Source of the DNA: MPNP01 sp026710155
GTDB lineage: Bacteria; Pseudomonadota; Alphaproteobacteria; Rhodobacterales; Rhodobacteraceae
Assembly (NCBI GenBank): GCA_965200885.1
Contig: OZ241737.1
Coordinates: 1,798,001 to 1,862,000 of the forward strand
Direction: 5' to 3'
DNA: 64,000 bases
The translations under genes and the position numbers were made by a program. Of this stretch, positions 62,405 through 64,000 are shown piece after piece (positions within the stretch are counted from its first letter, which is position 1; every line of letters starts with the position of its first letter). The notes below the pieces were generated by a model. It ran no database searches, had not been told where the DNA came from, and was given only the letters and a program-made list of their open reading frames with translations.

Positions 62405-63967
62405 TTAAGGCGCCTCTTTCCAGCTTGTCTTGGTTTCTCGTCTTCTAAACAAGTTGTTGAGCGCTGAAACATATGCCTTGACTGAGGCATAAACGGTATC
62501 GGTGTCAGCTGATTGCCCCAGAACAAGATTGCCATTTTCCTCAAGTTTTACAGTGACCGTTGCCTGCGCGTCTGTACCCTGGGTTACAGCCTGAACCTGA
62601 TAGAGTTTCAATTTGGCCTTGTGGGGAAACAACTTGGTTACAGCCTTGAATGAAGCATCAACCGGTCCATCACCCATGGCCCGTGAGGCCATTTCCTGCC
62701 CCTTGACATCCATGATCAATTCAGCACTCTGGGGTGAATCCGAACCACAGACAACCTTGAGGTACTTGACCCGCAGATTATCATCATCGGCCATACCGGT
62801 AGATTCACGCATCAAGGCGATGAGATCATCATCATAGACCTCTTTTTTCCGATCAGCCAAATTCTTGAATTTGATAAAAAAATCACTCAGGCGATTATCA
62901 CCAATATCATAACCCAAATCTTCCAGTTTCTTTCTCACTGCAGCCCGGCCCGAGTGCTTGCCAAGTACAAGACTTGATTCCAAAAGCCCTATATCTTCAG
63001 GTTTCATGATTTCATAGGTGCCGGCATGCTTGAGCATACCATCCTGATGGATGCCAGCTTCGTGGGTAAATGCGTTTTTACCCACGATTGCCTTGTTGAA
63101 TTGAATGGGGAATCCTGTTGCATCCGAAACCAATCTACTCAGGTGAGTGATCTTGGTGGTATCAATGTTGGTTTTGTAGGGCATGATGTCATTGCGGACC
63201 CTGGTGGCCATGACGATTTCCTCCAAAGCTGCATTGCCGGCCCGCTCACCAAGGCCATTGATAGTGCATTCCACCTGTCTTGCACCGGCATTGACTGCTG
63301 CCAGGGCATTCGCCACTGCCATGCCCAGGTCGTTATGACAATGGGTTGAAATGACAACATTGTCAATTTCGGGAATCCTTTCCCTCAGCATATTGATTAT
63401 GTATGCGCTCTCACCCGGAGCGGTATAACCAACTGTATCGGGAATGTTTATCGTCTTGGCTCCGGCATCAAGAGCGGTCTTTACTGAAAGCGCCAGAAAG
63501 TCATAGTCCGTTCTGGTTCCGTCTTCGGGTGACCACTGAACATCATCAGTAAAGGACAACGCCCGTGTGATCGAGTTATAGATTGCTTCAAGCACTTGGT
63601 CACGGGACATTTGAAGTTTGTACTTCATATGGAGGTCAGATGTCGAAATGAATGTATGGATACGGGGCTTGCGAGCTTTTCTGAGAGCTTCGCCCGCCCG
63701 ATCAATATCACCTGTTGAAGAACGTGCAAGACCGCATACGGTTGCATTTTTGATAATTTCAGAAATTCTGGAGACAGCGATAAAATCTCCCTCGGAAGCT
63801 ATCGGGAATCCTGCTTCAATGATGTCAACACCCATTTCATCGAGTTGCTGCGCGATTTCGATTTTATTCTCCAGGGTCATTGCAGCGCCCGGAGATTGTT
63901 CTCCATCCCGCAATGTTGTATCAAATATGAGTAATTGGTCTTGCCCGCATTTTGTATCTTTTAACAT
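62405..63967 (-). CDS. leuA: 2-isopropylmalate synthase
   Basis: A 520-residue enzyme for the first step of leucine synthesis, joining acetyl-CoA to 2-oxoisovalerate. The catalytic start is IFDTTLRDGEQSPGAAM, with STHCHNDLGMAVANALAAV for metal and substrate, NGLGERAGNAALEEIVMA, and HEAGIHQDGMLKH. The C-terminal allosteric domain for leucine (after about residue 390) is present and full length. Start ATG at 63967, upstream of mreB with 122 bases between them. Confidence 0.97.
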   Translation of the reverse strand: MLKDTKCGQDQLLIFDTTLRDGEQSPGAAMTLENKIEIAQQLDEMGVDIIEAGFPIASEGDFIAVSRISEIIKNATVCGLARSSTGDIDRAGEALRKARKPRIHTFISTSDLHMKYKLQMSRDQVLEAIYNSITRALSFTDDVQWSPEDGTRTDYDFLALSVKTALDAGAKTINIPDTVGYTAPGESAYIINMLRERIPEIDNVVISTHCHNDLGMAVANALAAVNAGARQVECTINGLGERAGNAALEEIVMATRVRNDIMPYKTNIDTTKITHLSRLVSDATGFPIQFNKAIVGKNAFTHEAGIHQDGMLKHAGTYEIMKPEDIGLLESSLVLGKHSGRAAVRKKLEDLGYDIGDNRLSDFFIKFKNLADRKKEVYDDDLIALMRESTGMADDDNLRVKYLKVVCGSDSPQSAELIMDVKGQEMASRAMGDGPVDASFKAVTKLFPHKAKLKLYQVQAVTQGTDAQATVTVKLEENGNLVLGQSADTDTVYASVKAYVSALNNLFRRRETKTSWKEAP

Positions 63968-64000
63968 TTTGATTAGTCCTGTTTGCTTATCTGGATTTGA

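Noticed and set aside
1..64000. CRISPR array
   Set aside because: No regularly spaced direct repeats were seen and no cas genes are present.

Overview
The window looks like one contig of an alphaproteobacterium with a fairly AT-rich chromosome. Support comes from a petABC bc1 operon, a short alphaproteobacterial-type HprK beside a mannose-class EIIA and an HPr, a HIG1-like twin-membrane protein between an SDR and a PduO-type adenosyltransferase, DUF2783 behind a flavin hydroxylase, and a homogentisate catabolic locus. Gene fragments and pseudogenes are common (VapC, ISAs1, TrlF-like ATPase, sulfatase, MBL hydrolase), which suggests a genome under relaxed selection, possibly host-associated. 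That lifestyle is inference.

Layout. 0-0.84 kb: end of mtaB and a glutathione S-transferase. 0.84-2.3 kb: gene debris. 2.3-3.1 kb: a poly-C secreted-protein gene. 4.2-6.9 kb: petABC. 7-13.2 kb: DnaQ-CBS-DUF294 protein, amidinotransferase, Rieske ferredoxin, aroC, EamA transporter, HU. 13.4-17.5 kb: overlapping ade-amn purine salvage pair and an HD protein. 17.5-26.6 kb: homogentisate/acetoacetate degradation in two divergent operons around a MarR gene and a 24-bp perfect palindrome, ending in rnhB. 26.6-29.6 kb: tRNA-Trp, then a complete 2.78-kb IS1595-type transposon. 29.9-38.9 kb: methyltransferase, parC, iron-type binding protein, etfBA, adenosyltransferase, SDR, hydroxyacyl-CoA dehydrogenase. 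39-41.4 kb: decayed TrlF-like/AlbA locus. 41.4-44.4 kb: acyltransferase, HPr, EIIA, HprK, aldolase. 44.5-49.8 kb: mobile-element cluster (MITE, two poly-C cassettes, a truncated element) around ppk2 and a chimeric junction. 50-64 kb: tRNA-Gln, phosphohexomutase, kdsA, nhaA, a PIF1-like helicase, a hydroxyacid dehydrogenase, mreBCD-mrdA-rodA and leuA.

The most unusual system is a set of five GC-rich genes at 2.35, 26.9, 27.8, 45.0 and 48.9 kb. Each has a good ribosome site, an ATG, a run of 9-10 cytosines about 18-24 nt into the reading frame, a signal peptide ending in an A-G/A-P-x-x-A-Q motif, and a cysteine-bearing mature domain of one of three families. In all five the present tract length puts the ATG out of frame with the signal peptide, so all read as OFF; a change of one or two bases would switch each on. 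Four have a TTGACW-17-TA-rich promoter.

Two of the five are passengers inside a transposon with 25-bp inverted termini (23/25 matching), an IS1595-family transposase and a perfect 8-bp target duplication. Another is bracketed by 23-bp inverted termini, and a 200-bp MITE with 28-bp perfect termini and an 8-bp duplication lies beside a fourth. These termini share a GGG(G/A)ATTATA start. The sequence therefore suggests transposon-borne, switchable secreted-protein cassettes spread through the genome. Switching and function are inference and need experimental support.
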